This document shows positions 45,071 through 53,467 of a stretch of 57,474 nucleotides of DNA, in pieces. This stretch comes from Pseudoprimorskyibacter sp. (lineage in GTDB: Bacteria > Pseudomonadota > Alphaproteobacteria > Rhodobacterales > Rhodobacteraceae). The translations under genes and the position numbers were made by a program. The first letter of the stretch is position 1. Each line of letters starts with the position of its first letter. The stretch is from positions 1-57,474 of the forward strand of contig JAQXDR010000170.1 in the NCBI GenBank assembly GCA_029251265.1. Reading direction: 5' to 3'. The notes under the pieces were generated by a model, which saw only the letters and a list, made by a program, of their open reading frames with translations, was not told the origin of the DNA and did not search any database.

Positions 45071-45787
45071 ATGAACATACCTATGACCAATGCTCCAATC
45101 CTTCGCGCGCTGAGCGTGCACTTGCTGACTGCTACGGGTGCCGTGTTTGCCCTTCTTGCCATTCTTGCCGCTGCTGATGAAAATTGGCCACGGATGTATC
45201 TATGGTTGCTTGTCGCTTTTGCTGTCGATGGCATCGACGGCCCGTTAGCACGGCATTATGACGTCCAAATCAATGCTCCGCGCTTTGATGGTCAACTGCT
45301 CGATCTGATTATTGACTACCTGACCTATGTCTTTATTCCAGCCTGCGCGCTGTATTGGTCAGGTCTATTGCCCGGATGGACCGGGTGGGGCGCAATCATT
45401 ATCATCAGCTTTGCCTCAGCTATGTATTTTGCCGATACGCGGATGAAGACTGAGGACAAGTCTTTTCAGGGTTTTCCAGGATGCTGGAACATGGTGATCC
45501 TTGTCATATTTGCGATATCACCACCGCCAATGGTCACTTTGATCATCGTACTGGTCTTGGCAGTCGCAATGTTCTTACCCCTGCGGTTTGTACATCCGGT
45601 TAGGACAAAACGCTGGCGTAATATCACCTTGCCCGTTGCGCTGATTTGGACAGTGCTCGCAATTTGGGCCGCGTTGTTAGATTTAAACACACCGAACCTG
45701 CTTCAAATCGCTTTGCTCGCCACATCAATTTATTTGTTGGGCGCAGGGGCGGTGCAGCAGATTGTCCCATCACGCGCTACGGCTTAA
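45071..45787 (+). CDS. pcs: Phosphatidylcholine synthase
   Basis: A 238-residue polytopic membrane enzyme that condenses CDP-diacylglycerol directly with choline. The CDP-alcohol phosphotransferase signature spans residues 56-82: DG-x2-AR, then G-x3-D-x3-D in 'DGQLLDLIIDYLTYVFIPA'. The spacer between the two parts is 12 residues, longer than in other CDP-alcohol transferases and typical of Pcs. About eight hydrophobic segments. The start may be the ATG at 45071 or 45083. It overlaps the convergent permease gene by 11 bases. Confidence 0.9.
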   Translation: MNIPMTNAPILRALSVHLLTATGAVFALLAILAAADENWPRMYLWLLVAFAVDGIDGPLARHYDVQINAPRFDGQLLDLIIDYLTYVFIPACALYWSGLLPGWTGWGAIIIISFASAMYFADTRMKTEDKSFQGFPGCWNMVILVIFAISPPPMVTLIIVLVLAVAMFLPLRFVHPVRTKRWRNITLPVALIWTVLAIWAALLDLNTPNLLQIALLATSIYLLGAGAVQQIVPSRATA

Positions 45788-46574
45788 GTTTGTAGCCAAC
45801 TCGAAAAAGCCACCACGCCAAGACTGTGACTGCGGAAAAAACGATAGTTGAGACCCCGAGTGATAAAATCACCGAAGCATCAGATACGCCGATCATGCCG
45901 TAGCGGACCCCATCAATAAGATAAAAGAAGGGGTTAATTTGCGTAAAGCCTTGTAGAACCGGCGGTAACGCTGTGATGGAATAAAACGTACCGGATAAAA
46001 ATGCCAAAGGCGTGACAATGAAATTTGTGATCGCAGCCATCTGATCCCATTTTTGGGCATAGATCGCCGCAAGAATACCCAACCCGGACATCACGCCAGC
46101 CCCCAAAAAAATAAATGCCAGTGCCAGTATTGGAAACTTTGGCCAAACACCAAGACCAAATGCAAGGGCCACGCTGATTGTAACAGCGACCAAAACACCC
46201 CGCGCGATACCCCCAGCCAAATACCCTGCTGTCAGCTCTGCGGCGCTAAGTGGCGGCATCAAGGTGTCCACAATGTTGCCCTGTACCTTGGCAGACATCA
46301 ACGAAGACGTTGTGTTCGCGAAAGCATTTTGAATCACAGCCATCATCATTATTCCAGGCGCAATAAAGGTGGTGAAGGGCAATCCCATCACATCCCCCCG
46401 GCGAGATCCCACGGCAATTGTAAAAATTAATAGAAACAATCCCGATGTTACCAATGGCGCAAGAAGGGTTTGCATACAAACTGTCAGAAAACGCATGACC
46501 TCACGGCGGATTAGCGTATATAGCCCTAGCCAATTGACACGACCGAATCTCCGTTGCGCATGTGACTGTGACAT
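45777..46574 (-). CDS. ABC-2 type transporter permease
   Basis: A 265-residue inner-membrane protein with six hydrophobic segments and the ABC-2 pattern: 'RREVMRFLTVCMQTLLAPLVTSGLFLLIFTIAVG', 'FIAPGIMMMAVIQNAFANTTSSLMSAKVQGNIVDTLMPPLS' and 'MAAITNFIVTPLAFLSGTFYSITALPPVLQGFTQINPFFYLID'. It resembles exporters of the YadH/NodJ kind. The ATP-binding partner is not in the window. AAAGGAGAG precedes the ATG at 46574; the open frame continues far upstream, antisense to gcrA, but that part is not coding. Confidence 0.88.
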   Translation of the reverse strand: MSQSHAQRRFGRVNWLGLYTLIRREVMRFLTVCMQTLLAPLVTSGLFLLIFTIAVGSRRGDVMGLPFTTFIAPGIMMMAVIQNAFANTTSSLMSAKVQGNIVDTLMPPLSAAELTAGYLAGGIARGVLVAVTISVALAFGLGVWPKFPILALAFIFLGAGVMSGLGILAAIYAQKWDQMAAITNFIVTPLAFLSGTFYSITALPPVLQGFTQINPFFYLIDGVRYGMIGVSDASVILSLGVSTIVFSAVTVLAWWLFRVGYKLKP

Positions 46575-46692
46575 GACGCTCTCCTTTGTTTGGGCGCTTG
46601 CCAGCTTGTAACTCTGGCTGCGAGGTTTAGTATAGGTGTCTGCTAGTTGTTTTTTGACATCTTTAAGGGTGTCACTGTGCGAAGGAAACCGC

Positions 46693-47289
46693 ATGTCTTG
46701 GACCGATGAACGGGTTGATCTCCTCAAAAAAATGTGGGGAGAAGGCCAATCCGCCAGCCAGATTGCCAAGGAACTTGGTGGTGTGACCCGCAATGCCGTG
46801 ATTGGGAAGGTGCACCGACTTGGCCTGTCGAATCGCGTGGCCGGTGCGGCACCTGCCTCTACGGCAACACCAAAATCAGAAACGAAAACGGTACCCAAAC
46901 AACCGGCAGCTGCGTCAAAGCCGGAACCCAAAGCCAAACCTGCACCTGCTAAGCCAGAGGCAAATCCCGCGCCAGTGGCGGAGACCCGTCCTGTGCCATT
47001 GCCGCCCCGCAAACAAATCATACCTGCGGGCCAGCCCTTGCCACCGCAGCCATCTGCAAATGAAATAAGCCCCGAAGCTTTAGCAAAAGTCAGCGAGGTC
47101 GAAAAGCATGCCAAAAAGCTGACATTGATGGAATTGACAGAGCGGACCTGTAAATGGCCCGTTGGTGATCCCGCAACCGAGGATTTCTGGTTCTGTGGTT
47201 TGCCGGTACAACAGGGAAAACCCTATTGCGCGGCGCATGTGGGCGTGGCATTTCAACCGATGTCGTCGCGTCGGGACCGTCGGCGCTAG
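46693..47289 (+). CDS. gcrA: GcrA cell-cycle regulator
   Basis: A 198-residue alphaproteobacterial cell-cycle regulator that binds sigma-70 RNA polymerase and acts at promoters with methylated GANTC sites. The N-terminal HTH is 'SWTDERVDLLKKMWGEGQSASQIAKELGGVTRNAVIGKVHRLGL'. A long Pro/Ala/Lys linker (about residues 50-120) leads to the C-terminal domain 'LTERTCKWPVGDPATEDFWFCGLPVQQGKPYCAAH', with conserved Cys and His. GAAGGA precedes the ATG. I found no GANTC in the 120 bases upstream. Confidence 0.95.
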   Translation: MSWTDERVDLLKKMWGEGQSASQIAKELGGVTRNAVIGKVHRLGLSNRVAGAAPASTATPKSETKTVPKQPAAASKPEPKAKPAPAKPEANPAPVAETRPVPLPPRKQIIPAGQPLPPQPSANEISPEALAKVSEVEKHAKKLTLMELTERTCKWPVGDPATEDFWFCGLPVQQGKPYCAAHVGVAFQPMSSRRDRRR

Positions 47290-47304
47290 GCGCGTCGGTT
47301 CATC

Positions 47305-48669
47305 ATGGCCATTAATCCGCCCGACCTGCGCCCCGACCTTGCACGGTCCAGCCTGATCCAAACAAATCGCGCAGGCCAGCCCACGATTGGGATGGTCAGC
47401 TTGGGGTGTCCAAAAGCGTTGGTTGATAGTGAACGTATCCTGACGCGGCTTCGGGCCGAGGGATATGGTGTCTCGCCCGATTACGGCGGGGCTGATGCTG
47501 TCATCGTAAACACATGTGGTTTTTTGGACAGTGCCAAGGCTGAAAGCCTTGATGCGATCGGAGAGGCCCTTTCAGAAAACGGCCGGGTTATCGTAACCGG
47601 TTGTCTGGGCGCAGACCCCGACTTTATCACAGGCGCACATCCCCGGGTGTTGGCAGTCACCGGCCCTCATCAATACGAACAGGTGTTGGATGCAGTGCAT
47701 GCGGCTGTACCGCCTGACCCAGACCCTTTTGTGGATCTTCTACCTGCCACCGGTGTTTCATTAACTCCGCGCCATTACAGCTATCTGAAGATATCAGAAG
47801 GGTGCAACCACGCCTGCAAATTTTGCATCATTCCGGATATGCGCGGAAAGCTGGCCAGTCGTCCACAGCGCGCTGTGATGCGCGAAGCTGAAAAGCTGGT
47901 GGATAACGGAGTACGCGAGCTGTTAGTGATCAGCCAGGATACCTCCGCTTATGGCACGGATATTAAAGACCGCGATGCAAAGTTTCCAATTCTGGATTTG
48001 GCTCGAGATTTAGGCAGCCTCGGCGCTTGGGTACGGCTCCATTATGTCTACCCCTATCCGCATGTCCGCGACCTAGTGCCTTTGATGTCCGACGGTGGTA
48101 TTTTGCCGTATTTGGATATCCCTTTTCAACATGCACATCCCGATACTTTGCGCCGGATGGCCCGCCCAGCAGCGGCGAGCCGAACCTTGGATGAAATCCG
48201 GGCTTGGCGTACGGCTTGCCCTGATATCACCCTTCGATCGACCTTTATTGTGGGCTATCCCGGCGAAACAGAAGCGGAGTTTAGTTATCTTTTGGATTGG
48301 CTGGATGAGGCGCAGCTAGACCGGGTCGGCTGTTTTCAATATGAAAATGTCGCAGGCGCACGGTCCAATGCGCTGCCAGATCATGTGCCAGACGATATCA
48401 AGCAGGATCGCTGGAACCGGTTTATGGAAAAATCACAAGCAATTTCAGAGGCAAAACTAAGCGCCAAGGTTGGACAACGCCTGAAGGTCATCGTTGATGA
48501 GGTCGACGATGAAGCTGCGACATGTCGCACCATATCAGATGCACCCGAAATCGACGGTAATCTTTTCATTGATCAAGAATTTTCAGATTTGGCACCGGGT
48601 GACATCGTGTCTGTCACCGTTGATGAGGCCAGTGAATATGATCTTTGGGGCAAAAGGCATCGTGAATGA
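47305..48669 (+). CDS. rimO: Ribosomal protein S12 methylthiotransferase
   Basis: A 454-residue radical-SAM enzyme that methylthiolates an aspartate of S12. Auxiliary-cluster cysteines are in '[16 protein letters not shown]', '[14 protein letters not shown]' and '[11 protein letters not shown]'. The radical-SAM motif is '[19 protein letters not shown]'; '[20 protein letters not shown]' and a C-terminal TRAM domain ('[12 protein letters not shown]...') follow. '[10 protein letters not shown]' identifies RimO. It starts 15 bases after gcrA, on the same strand. Confidence 0.96.
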   Translation: MAINPPDLRPDLARSSLIQTNRAGQPTIGMVSLGCPKALVDSERILTRLRAEGYGVSPDYGGADAVIVNTCGFLDSAKAESLDAIGEALSENGRVIVTGCLGADPDFITGAHPRVLAVTGPHQYEQVLDAVHAAVPPDPDPFVDLLPATGVSLTPRHYSYLKISEGCNHACKFCIIPDMRGKLASRPQRAVMREAEKLVDNGVRELLVISQDTSAYGTDIKDRDAKFPILDLARDLGSLGAWVRLHYVYPYPHVRDLVPLMSDGGILPYLDIPFQHAHPDTLRRMARPAAASRTLDEIRAWRTACPDITLRSTFIVGYPGETEAEFSYLLDWLDEAQLDRVGCFQYENVAGARSNALPDHVPDDIKQDRWNRFMEKSQAISEAKLSAKVGQRLKVIVDEVDDEAATCRTISDAPEIDGNLFIDQEFSDLAPGDIVSVTVDEASEYDLWGKRHRE

Positions 48670-48822
48670 ATACGGATTTCACGCGGTCACGTACAGGGAC
48701 CTAAAGGGCTCAATATGCGTTGTTCCAAGGCTTTGAGACTGGCCGAGTGGAGCCGGAGCTAATCAGCACTTAACGGCTCATTTAATAAACGCGACTGATT
48801 TTTCGCACTGCATCCGGGCGAG

Positions 48823-49701
48823 TTACGCGGCAGGTGACCTGCACATATGCGGACCTACGTTATCCATATCAATCACGGTTTCAAAGGGTGTATCCGGGCG
48901 ATTGAACGGATGCGGCAGGATGCCTGCTGACATGGCCAGGGCCGCAAGCTCGGCCCGCGACCCAAGGCCCGTATTGGCAAGCAAGGCGTTCATTCGATGC
49001 CGCACTGCTGAAATCGAAATTCCAAGCTGTTCGGAAATGGCTTTGTCCTGCAAACCCAGTCCGATCAGCTCGATCAGCTCCAACTGCTTGGGGGTTATCT
49101 GATTTCGCTCTGTAAATTCTGCTGCGAATAGCTGTGAATACCGCACGTGGGCCATCCACGCGGCACAATTCAACGTCCAACCATGTGCCTTGATCAAAGT
49201 ACGCATTTCGCGCCGCGACTGGCCTCCAGAAAAGGTAATAATCGCAGCTTGGGGCGGTGCACTTTGTCGCAATGGGATCGCAAAGCCTGCTTTAATTCCG
49301 TGTTCGGCTGCAACGCGCAGGACCTGAACCCGCTTGTCTGGCAGCTTATGATATTCATCCAAAAATTCTAATCCAACAGCAACTGGTGTGAGCTTGTGCA
49401 TGGCATGGCTTCGAAAATAGGACCATTTGTGAACCTCTGGATCATCATTCATCGAATTCAGCCACGAACTGTCGTACGACGTGCGGATGAATAGCGTTTT
49501 TTTCCAGTTTTGAAGCGAACTTGCGACAATATAATCCACGAACGGCAGATTCAGCTCCTGCCCCAGGGCGACGATAATATCCCAAACATGGGACGAGTGC
49601 TCCGCCTCCTCTAGAGCCGTGGTGAAAGCTTGCATTAGGTCCGGGACGTATTGCTCAGCTTCCAGCAAGTTTCTGGTTGGTTTCTTCAGACGACGTCGCA
49701 C
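48823..49701 (-). CDS. LuxR-type regulator with autoinducer-binding-like domain (solo)
   Basis: A 292-residue regulator. The N-terminal half resembles the acyl-homoserine lactone domain: 'FVDYIVASSLQNWKKTLFIRTSYDSSWLNSMNDDPEVHKW' keeps the W and DP positions of the ligand pocket region. The C-terminal HTH is 'ITPKQLELIELIGLGLQDKAISEQLGISISAVRHRMNALLANTGLGSRAELAALA'. No luxI is in the window, so it is a LuxR solo here. The N-terminus is basic and starts at a GTG after GGAG. A long tail after the HTH is unusual. Confidence 0.85.
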   Translation of the reverse strand: MRRRLKKPTRNLLEAEQYVPDLMQAFTTALEEAEHSSHVWDIIVALGQELNLPFVDYIVASSLQNWKKTLFIRTSYDSSWLNSMNDDPEVHKWSYFRSHAMHKLTPVAVGLEFLDEYHKLPDKRVQVLRVAAEHGIKAGFAIPLRQSAPPQAAIITFSGGQSRREMRTLIKAHGWTLNCAAWMAHVRYSQLFAAEFTERNQITPKQLELIELIGLGLQDKAISEQLGISISAVRHRMNALLANTGLGSRAELAALAMSAGILPHPFNRPDTPFETVIDMDNVGPHMCRSPAA

Positions 49702-49907
49702 AGTCCATCTCCGGTGTTTACACGGTTACAAATACAAGTATTCCCGATTTGATCCGAACGTGAATACCTGATTTTGTGGCAGGCGTGATTGCCAAGCCAC
49801 AGTCAGACTTGAAACGGTATGGATATAACTGTCAAAGCACACTTGATCACGCACTTGAGAGATATCTTGAGCCTTGCACTGGAATTCGGACAGCGGCATA
49901 TCAGGGC

Positions 49908-50495
49908 ATGGCCAAATTATACTTTCACTACTCAACCATGAATGCGGGAAAATCGACCCTGCTCTTGCAGGCGTCGCACAACTACCACGAGCGCGGCATG
50001 CACACCTACCTAATGACTGCGTCGATCGACGATCGCGCAGGAAAAGGACGTATCGCGTCGAGGATAGGTATATCAGAAGAAGCCGAAGTATTTTCAAAAA
50101 AGACGGATCTTTTCAAACATCTACAAATCGTCTTGGCGACTGAAAAAATTGCCTGCGTTTTTGTGGATGAGGCGCAGTTTCTGACCTCGGACCAAGTTTG
50201 GCAATTGGCGCGGGTGGTCGATGATTTGGGCGTACCGATCATGTGCTATGGACTGCGTGTAGACTTTCGGGGGCAACTCTTTCCTGGATCATCTGCACTT
50301 TTGGCTTTGTCCGACGAAATGCGCGAAGCCCGTACGATTTGTCACTGCGGTCGGAAAGCAACTATGGTTATTCGCTGTGATTCAGACGGAAACGCATTGT
50401 TGGATGGTGAGCAGGTCCAGATTGGCGGAAACGAGACGTATGTTTCGCTATGCCGACGTCACTGGCGTGAGGCCGTCGAAGGCAAATCTGAGTGA
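49908..50495 (+). CDS. tdk: Thymidine kinase (type II)
   Basis: A 195-residue salvage enzyme phosphorylating thymidine. P-loop 'STMNAGKSTLLLQASHNY' (9-26), Walker B-like 'VFVDEAQFLT' (85-93), the lasso 'GLRVDFRGQLFPGSSALLALSD' and zinc ligands in 'ICHCGRKATMVIR' and 'LCRRHWREA'. The ATG at 49908 matches family starts. Its 3' end overlaps the convergent DUF2783 gene by 37 bases. Confidence 0.95.
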   Translation: MAKLYFHYSTMNAGKSTLLLQASHNYHERGMHTYLMTASIDDRAGKGRIASRIGISEEAEVFSKKTDLFKHLQIVLATEKIACVFVDEAQFLTSDQVWQLARVVDDLGVPIMCYGLRVDFRGQLFPGSSALLALSDEMREARTICHCGRKATMVIRCDSDGNALLDGEQVQIGGNETYVSLCRRHWREAVEGKSE

Positions 50496-50689
50496 CCGCC
50501 TGACTGCCGTGCTGCGGCAAGAGCCTGCTGCAAAACCTCATGGTCCCCTATGTGATTGCACAATAATAGCACCAACCTCGCATTCAGTGCGTGGCTGTCC
50601 TCGGTTGATAGATCATTGTGATTTTCAAGAAGTTCCGCGTAAAAATCGTCCGGTTGACTTAGGTTTTGCGTGGTAATTAACTTAACCAT
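50459..50689 (-). CDS. DUF2783 small protein, possible MhaB-like coupling subunit
   Basis: A 76-residue protein: 'LSQPDDFYAELLENHNDLSTEDSHALNARLVLLLCNHIGDHEVLQQALAAARQ', the DUF2783 pattern. GGAGG precedes the ATG, which lies inside the end of the FAD hydroxylase gene (8-base overlap). The small size and tight coupling resemble MhaB of Pseudomonas putida, the small coupling protein of 3-hydroxyphenylacetate 6-hydroxylase. Function is by analogy only. Confidence 0.75.
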   Translation of the reverse strand: MVKLITTQNLSQPDDFYAELLENHNDLSTEDSHALNARLVLLLCNHIGDHEVLQQALAAARQSGGHSDLPSTASRQ

Positions 50690-52304
50690 CTCTGGCCTCC
50701 TGTGCTGTTGCCATAGCGAGCGCCCGCGAGATGGATTGCGCGTCATAGGTCGGCCAACGCCCGGCCACATGTTGATCTGGCCGGATCAGATACACCCCAG
50801 TTTGCGCGTCGCCAAGGTAGCGGACTGCGATGTCAGGGGCACTCTTTGATGTTACCGAGATCGAGTGTAACGGCTCATCAGATGCAATTTGAGTATTGAT
50901 GCCAAGCAGCGAAAAACCCTTGGACAGACGATCAAGTACAAAGCCATCGCCTAAAGGGGCGTCTGGGCAGGGCGCACCGGGACGCGCGCGCATCGGGGCA
51001 TCGGGCAGCGCGTCAGCCGTGTTGAGCTGCGACCCATCATAGACGCAGGGTACGGATAACCGTCCCGAATTCACCAACGGCCGCGCAAATGCGTGATCAG
51101 CAGACAAGGATAAAACAGCATTTCGAAAAAGCTTGCTAATATCCGATTTGGGAGTGATGAAATCTGTCGAACGCGTGCTGTTTAGTATGTTTTCATCCGC
51201 GCCATGCGCACGTTCGGTATGGTAGCTGTCCAGCAACCTTTCCGGTGCGGAGCCATCGAGAACCATTTTCAGTTTCCAGCATAAGTTGTCGACATCCTGA
51301 ATTCCAGAGTTTGCACCGCGGGCGCCAAAGGGACTAACCTGATGGGCACTGTCGCCCGCAAAGATCACATTTTCGTGACGGAACTTGGCCATACGGCGGC
51401 ATTGGAACGTGTAGATTGATGTCCAGACAAGCTCGTAGTCGATGTCGGGACCCAACATTGCATCGACACGTGCGCGCACATTTTTTGGGCATAATTCTTT
51501 TTCGCGATCAATTTCCCAGCCAAGTTGGAAATCGATTCTCCAGATATCGTCAGGTTGTTTGTGCAGCAGAGCGCTATCGCCAGATTTAAAGTGTGGCTCG
51601 AACCAGAACCAACGCTCGGTCGGAAAGGGCGCAGTCATACGCACATCAGCAATTAGAAAGTTGTCCTGAAAAACCCGACCTTCAAAGTCGAGACCCAGCA
51701 TTGATCTAATGGGGGAGCCCGCGCCATCACAGGCAATGATCCAGTCCGCTTTTATCTGGTAGCCGCCATCGGGTGTACTGATATCCAAGAGGCTGTGATC
51801 CGCTTCAGTGGACATCGCATCGACCCGGTTTTTACCCCTGATCTGAATAGGGGCGCCTTTGGCCTGCTCGGTGCGAATGGCGTCATACAGGAATTTTTCA
51901 AAATACGGCTGTTGTAGGTTGATAAACGCGGGGAACCGGTGTCCGTCCTCAGGCAGGAGGTTGAACTCGTACAAAAGCCCTGCGTCATGAAAGACCTTTC
52001 CGATATTCCAGACAATGCCTTTGTCCAACATGGGTTTGGCGGCCTCCATACGCTGACAAATTTCAAGCGTTCGCTTGGCAAAACAAATGGCACGGCTACC
52101 AGCACCCACCCCCTCGTGATCATCCAGAACCACGACGGGCACCCCCATACGTCCCAGATCTAATGCCGCAGCAAGACCAACCGGACCACCGCCCACAATC
52201 ACAACTGGATGACGGACCGGGCTGGCGCTGTCCTGGTCCGAGGATCGCGCATAAGGGTAGAGCGTAAAGGCCAGATCATAGCGGTCACGTAATGAAGCAT
52301 TCAT
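50682..52304 (-). CDS. FAD-dependent aromatic hydroxylase (MhpA/MhaA-like)
   Basis: A 540-residue class A flavoprotein monooxygenase. FAD motif 'VVIVGGGPVGLAAALDLGRMG' at 34-54, the DG motif 'IIACDGAGSPIRSMLG' near 193, and 'VIFAGDSAHQVSPFGARGANSGIQDVDNL' (GD motif at 317-318). It resembles MhpA (3-hydroxyphenylpropionate hydroxylase) and MhaA. Its place downstream of hmgA-maiA-fahA suggests that it makes homogentisate, for example from 3-hydroxyphenylacetate. Starts ten bases after the MBL gene. Confidence 0.86.
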   Translation of the reverse strand: MNASLRDRYDLAFTLYPYARSSDQDSASPVRHPVVIVGGGPVGLAAALDLGRMGVPVVVLDDHEGVGAGSRAICFAKRTLEICQRMEAAKPMLDKGIVWNIGKVFHDAGLLYEFNLLPEDGHRFPAFINLQQPYFEKFLYDAIRTEQAKGAPIQIRGKNRVDAMSTEADHSLLDISTPDGGYQIKADWIIACDGAGSPIRSMLGLDFEGRVFQDNFLIADVRMTAPFPTERWFWFEPHFKSGDSALLHKQPDDIWRIDFQLGWEIDREKELCPKNVRARVDAMLGPDIDYELVWTSIYTFQCRRMAKFRHENVIFAGDSAHQVSPFGARGANSGIQDVDNLCWKLKMVLDGSAPERLLDSYHTERAHGADENILNSTRSTDFITPKSDISKLFRNAVLSLSADHAFARPLVNSGRLSVPCVYDGSQLNTADALPDAPMRARPGAPCPDAPLGDGFVLDRLSKGFSLLGINTQIASDEPLHSISVTSKSAPDIAVRYLGDAQTGVYLIRPDQHVAGRWPTYDAQSISRALAMATAQEARDG

Positions 52305-52314
52305 GGCGGGCTCC

Positions 52315-53265
52315 TCAGCTTTGCAACGCCTCCCACATCTCTAAATCGCGCTGCGCGGTCCAGATGCGTGGCGTATCAATCCCGCGCGCCTCGTCAAAAG
52401 CACGCGCAACGTTGAAGGGCAGGCAATGTTCATAGATAGCAAAATCTGAAAACTTCGCGTCACATTCTGCACGGACCGCATCCCATGCGTCCCGCAAGCT
52501 GCCACCGCGCGCTGCAACGCGCGCTGCTGGGCGATAGGTCGACGCCACAAAATCGCGTGTGCTGGCGATGGCTTTGCCCACCATCTCTTTACCGACAAGC
52601 GCATCCCCGCGACCCGGTGCAATGGCATCCACATCAAATGACTGGATCGCATCAAGTGTGTTGCCCCAATCACCAAAATGCCCATCACCACAATAGCAGG
52701 CCGAATGATATTCGACGATATCGCCAGTGAACATTACATTTTGATCTGGGACATAAATCACGGCATCACCAGCCGTATGGGCCCTGCCCAAATGCATAAG
52801 ATCAACCCGGCGATCCCCCAGATAGACAGTCATGCGGTCGTTAAATGTCGTTGTCGGCCATGTAAGGCCCGGGATGCTCTCATGGCCTTCAAACAGACGG
52901 GGAAACCGCTGGAATTCGCTGTCCCAGTCCTCTTGTCCGCGTTCAGCGACCATCGCACGGGCTTTGTCCGACATAAGGATCTGATCTGCACCATAGGCCG
53001 ACGCCCCCAGTACGCGAACGGCATGATAATGGGTCAGCACCAGATGGCTGATGGGCTTGTCCGTTACCGACCGCACACAATCGATCACCTTCTGCGCCAA
53101 TCGTGGGGTGGCTTGCGCTTCGACAATCATCACGCTTTCGTCGCCAATAATGACCCCAGAATTTGGATCGCCTTCCGCGGTAAAGGCATAAAGACCATCC
53201 CCGACCTCGGTGAAGCTGATATTTTTTTCTGCGGTATCGCTTTGCGATGCAAATGCCTTGGCCAT
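52315..53265 (-). CDS. MBL-fold protein with altered metal motif
   Basis: A 316-residue metallo-beta-lactamase-fold protein in the homogentisate gene run. The signature region reads 'LVLTHYHAVRVLGASAYGAD': His79 and His81 are present, but the following Asp-His of HxHxDH is Val-Arg. Downstream, 'HLGRAHTAGDAV' (His163) and 'FTGDIVEYHSA' (Asp182) are kept, whereas the GHG histidine is replaced in 'APGRGDALVG' (Arg219). A role in aromatic catabolism follows from context only. No signal peptide is evident. Confidence 0.82.
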   Translation of the reverse strand: MAKAFASQSDTAEKNISFTEVGDGLYAFTAEGDPNSGVIIGDESVMIVEAQATPRLAQKVIDCVRSVTDKPISHLVLTHYHAVRVLGASAYGADQILMSDKARAMVAERGQEDWDSEFQRFPRLFEGHESIPGLTWPTTTFNDRMTVYLGDRRVDLMHLGRAHTAGDAVIYVPDQNVMFTGDIVEYHSACYCGDGHFGDWGNTLDAIQSFDVDAIAPGRGDALVGKEMVGKAIASTRDFVASTYRPAARVAARGGSLRDAWDAVRAECDAKFSDFAIYEHCLPFNVARAFDEARGIDTPRIWTAQRDLEMWEALQS

Positions 53266-53406
53266 AGTTTTACACTTCCACAAGTTTCAGGATGTTAGGT
53301 AGATCGTCAGACATGGGTCGCTTTTATCATGGGCTGGATATACGCCAAGACGCCAGAGGTTATCACGGGGATACAGACGCTAGAAGATGCGCCAAAACGC
53401 AAGCTG

Positions 53407-53460
53407 GGAAGGTCGAGAGCGTTGCTCGCCTTTGATACGCAGTCCGGATTGAGACCTTCC
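53407..53460 (-). repeat. Inverted repeat after fahA
   Basis: GGAAGGTC (53407-53414) and GACCTTCC (53453-53460) are perfect 8-bp arms separated by 38 bases. They lie just past the fahA stop, between fahA and the MBL gene. It may protect or end the hmgA-maiA-fahA message. The rest of the 200-base gap shows no gene. Confidence 0.5.
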
Positions 53461-53467
53461 GTTATCA

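Noticed and set aside
45777-47114. 445-codon open frame on the minus strand extending the ABC-2 permease upstream
   Set aside because: The upstream 180 codons are antisense to gcrA and give low-complexity sequence. The ribosome site and family N-terminus place the real start at 46574.
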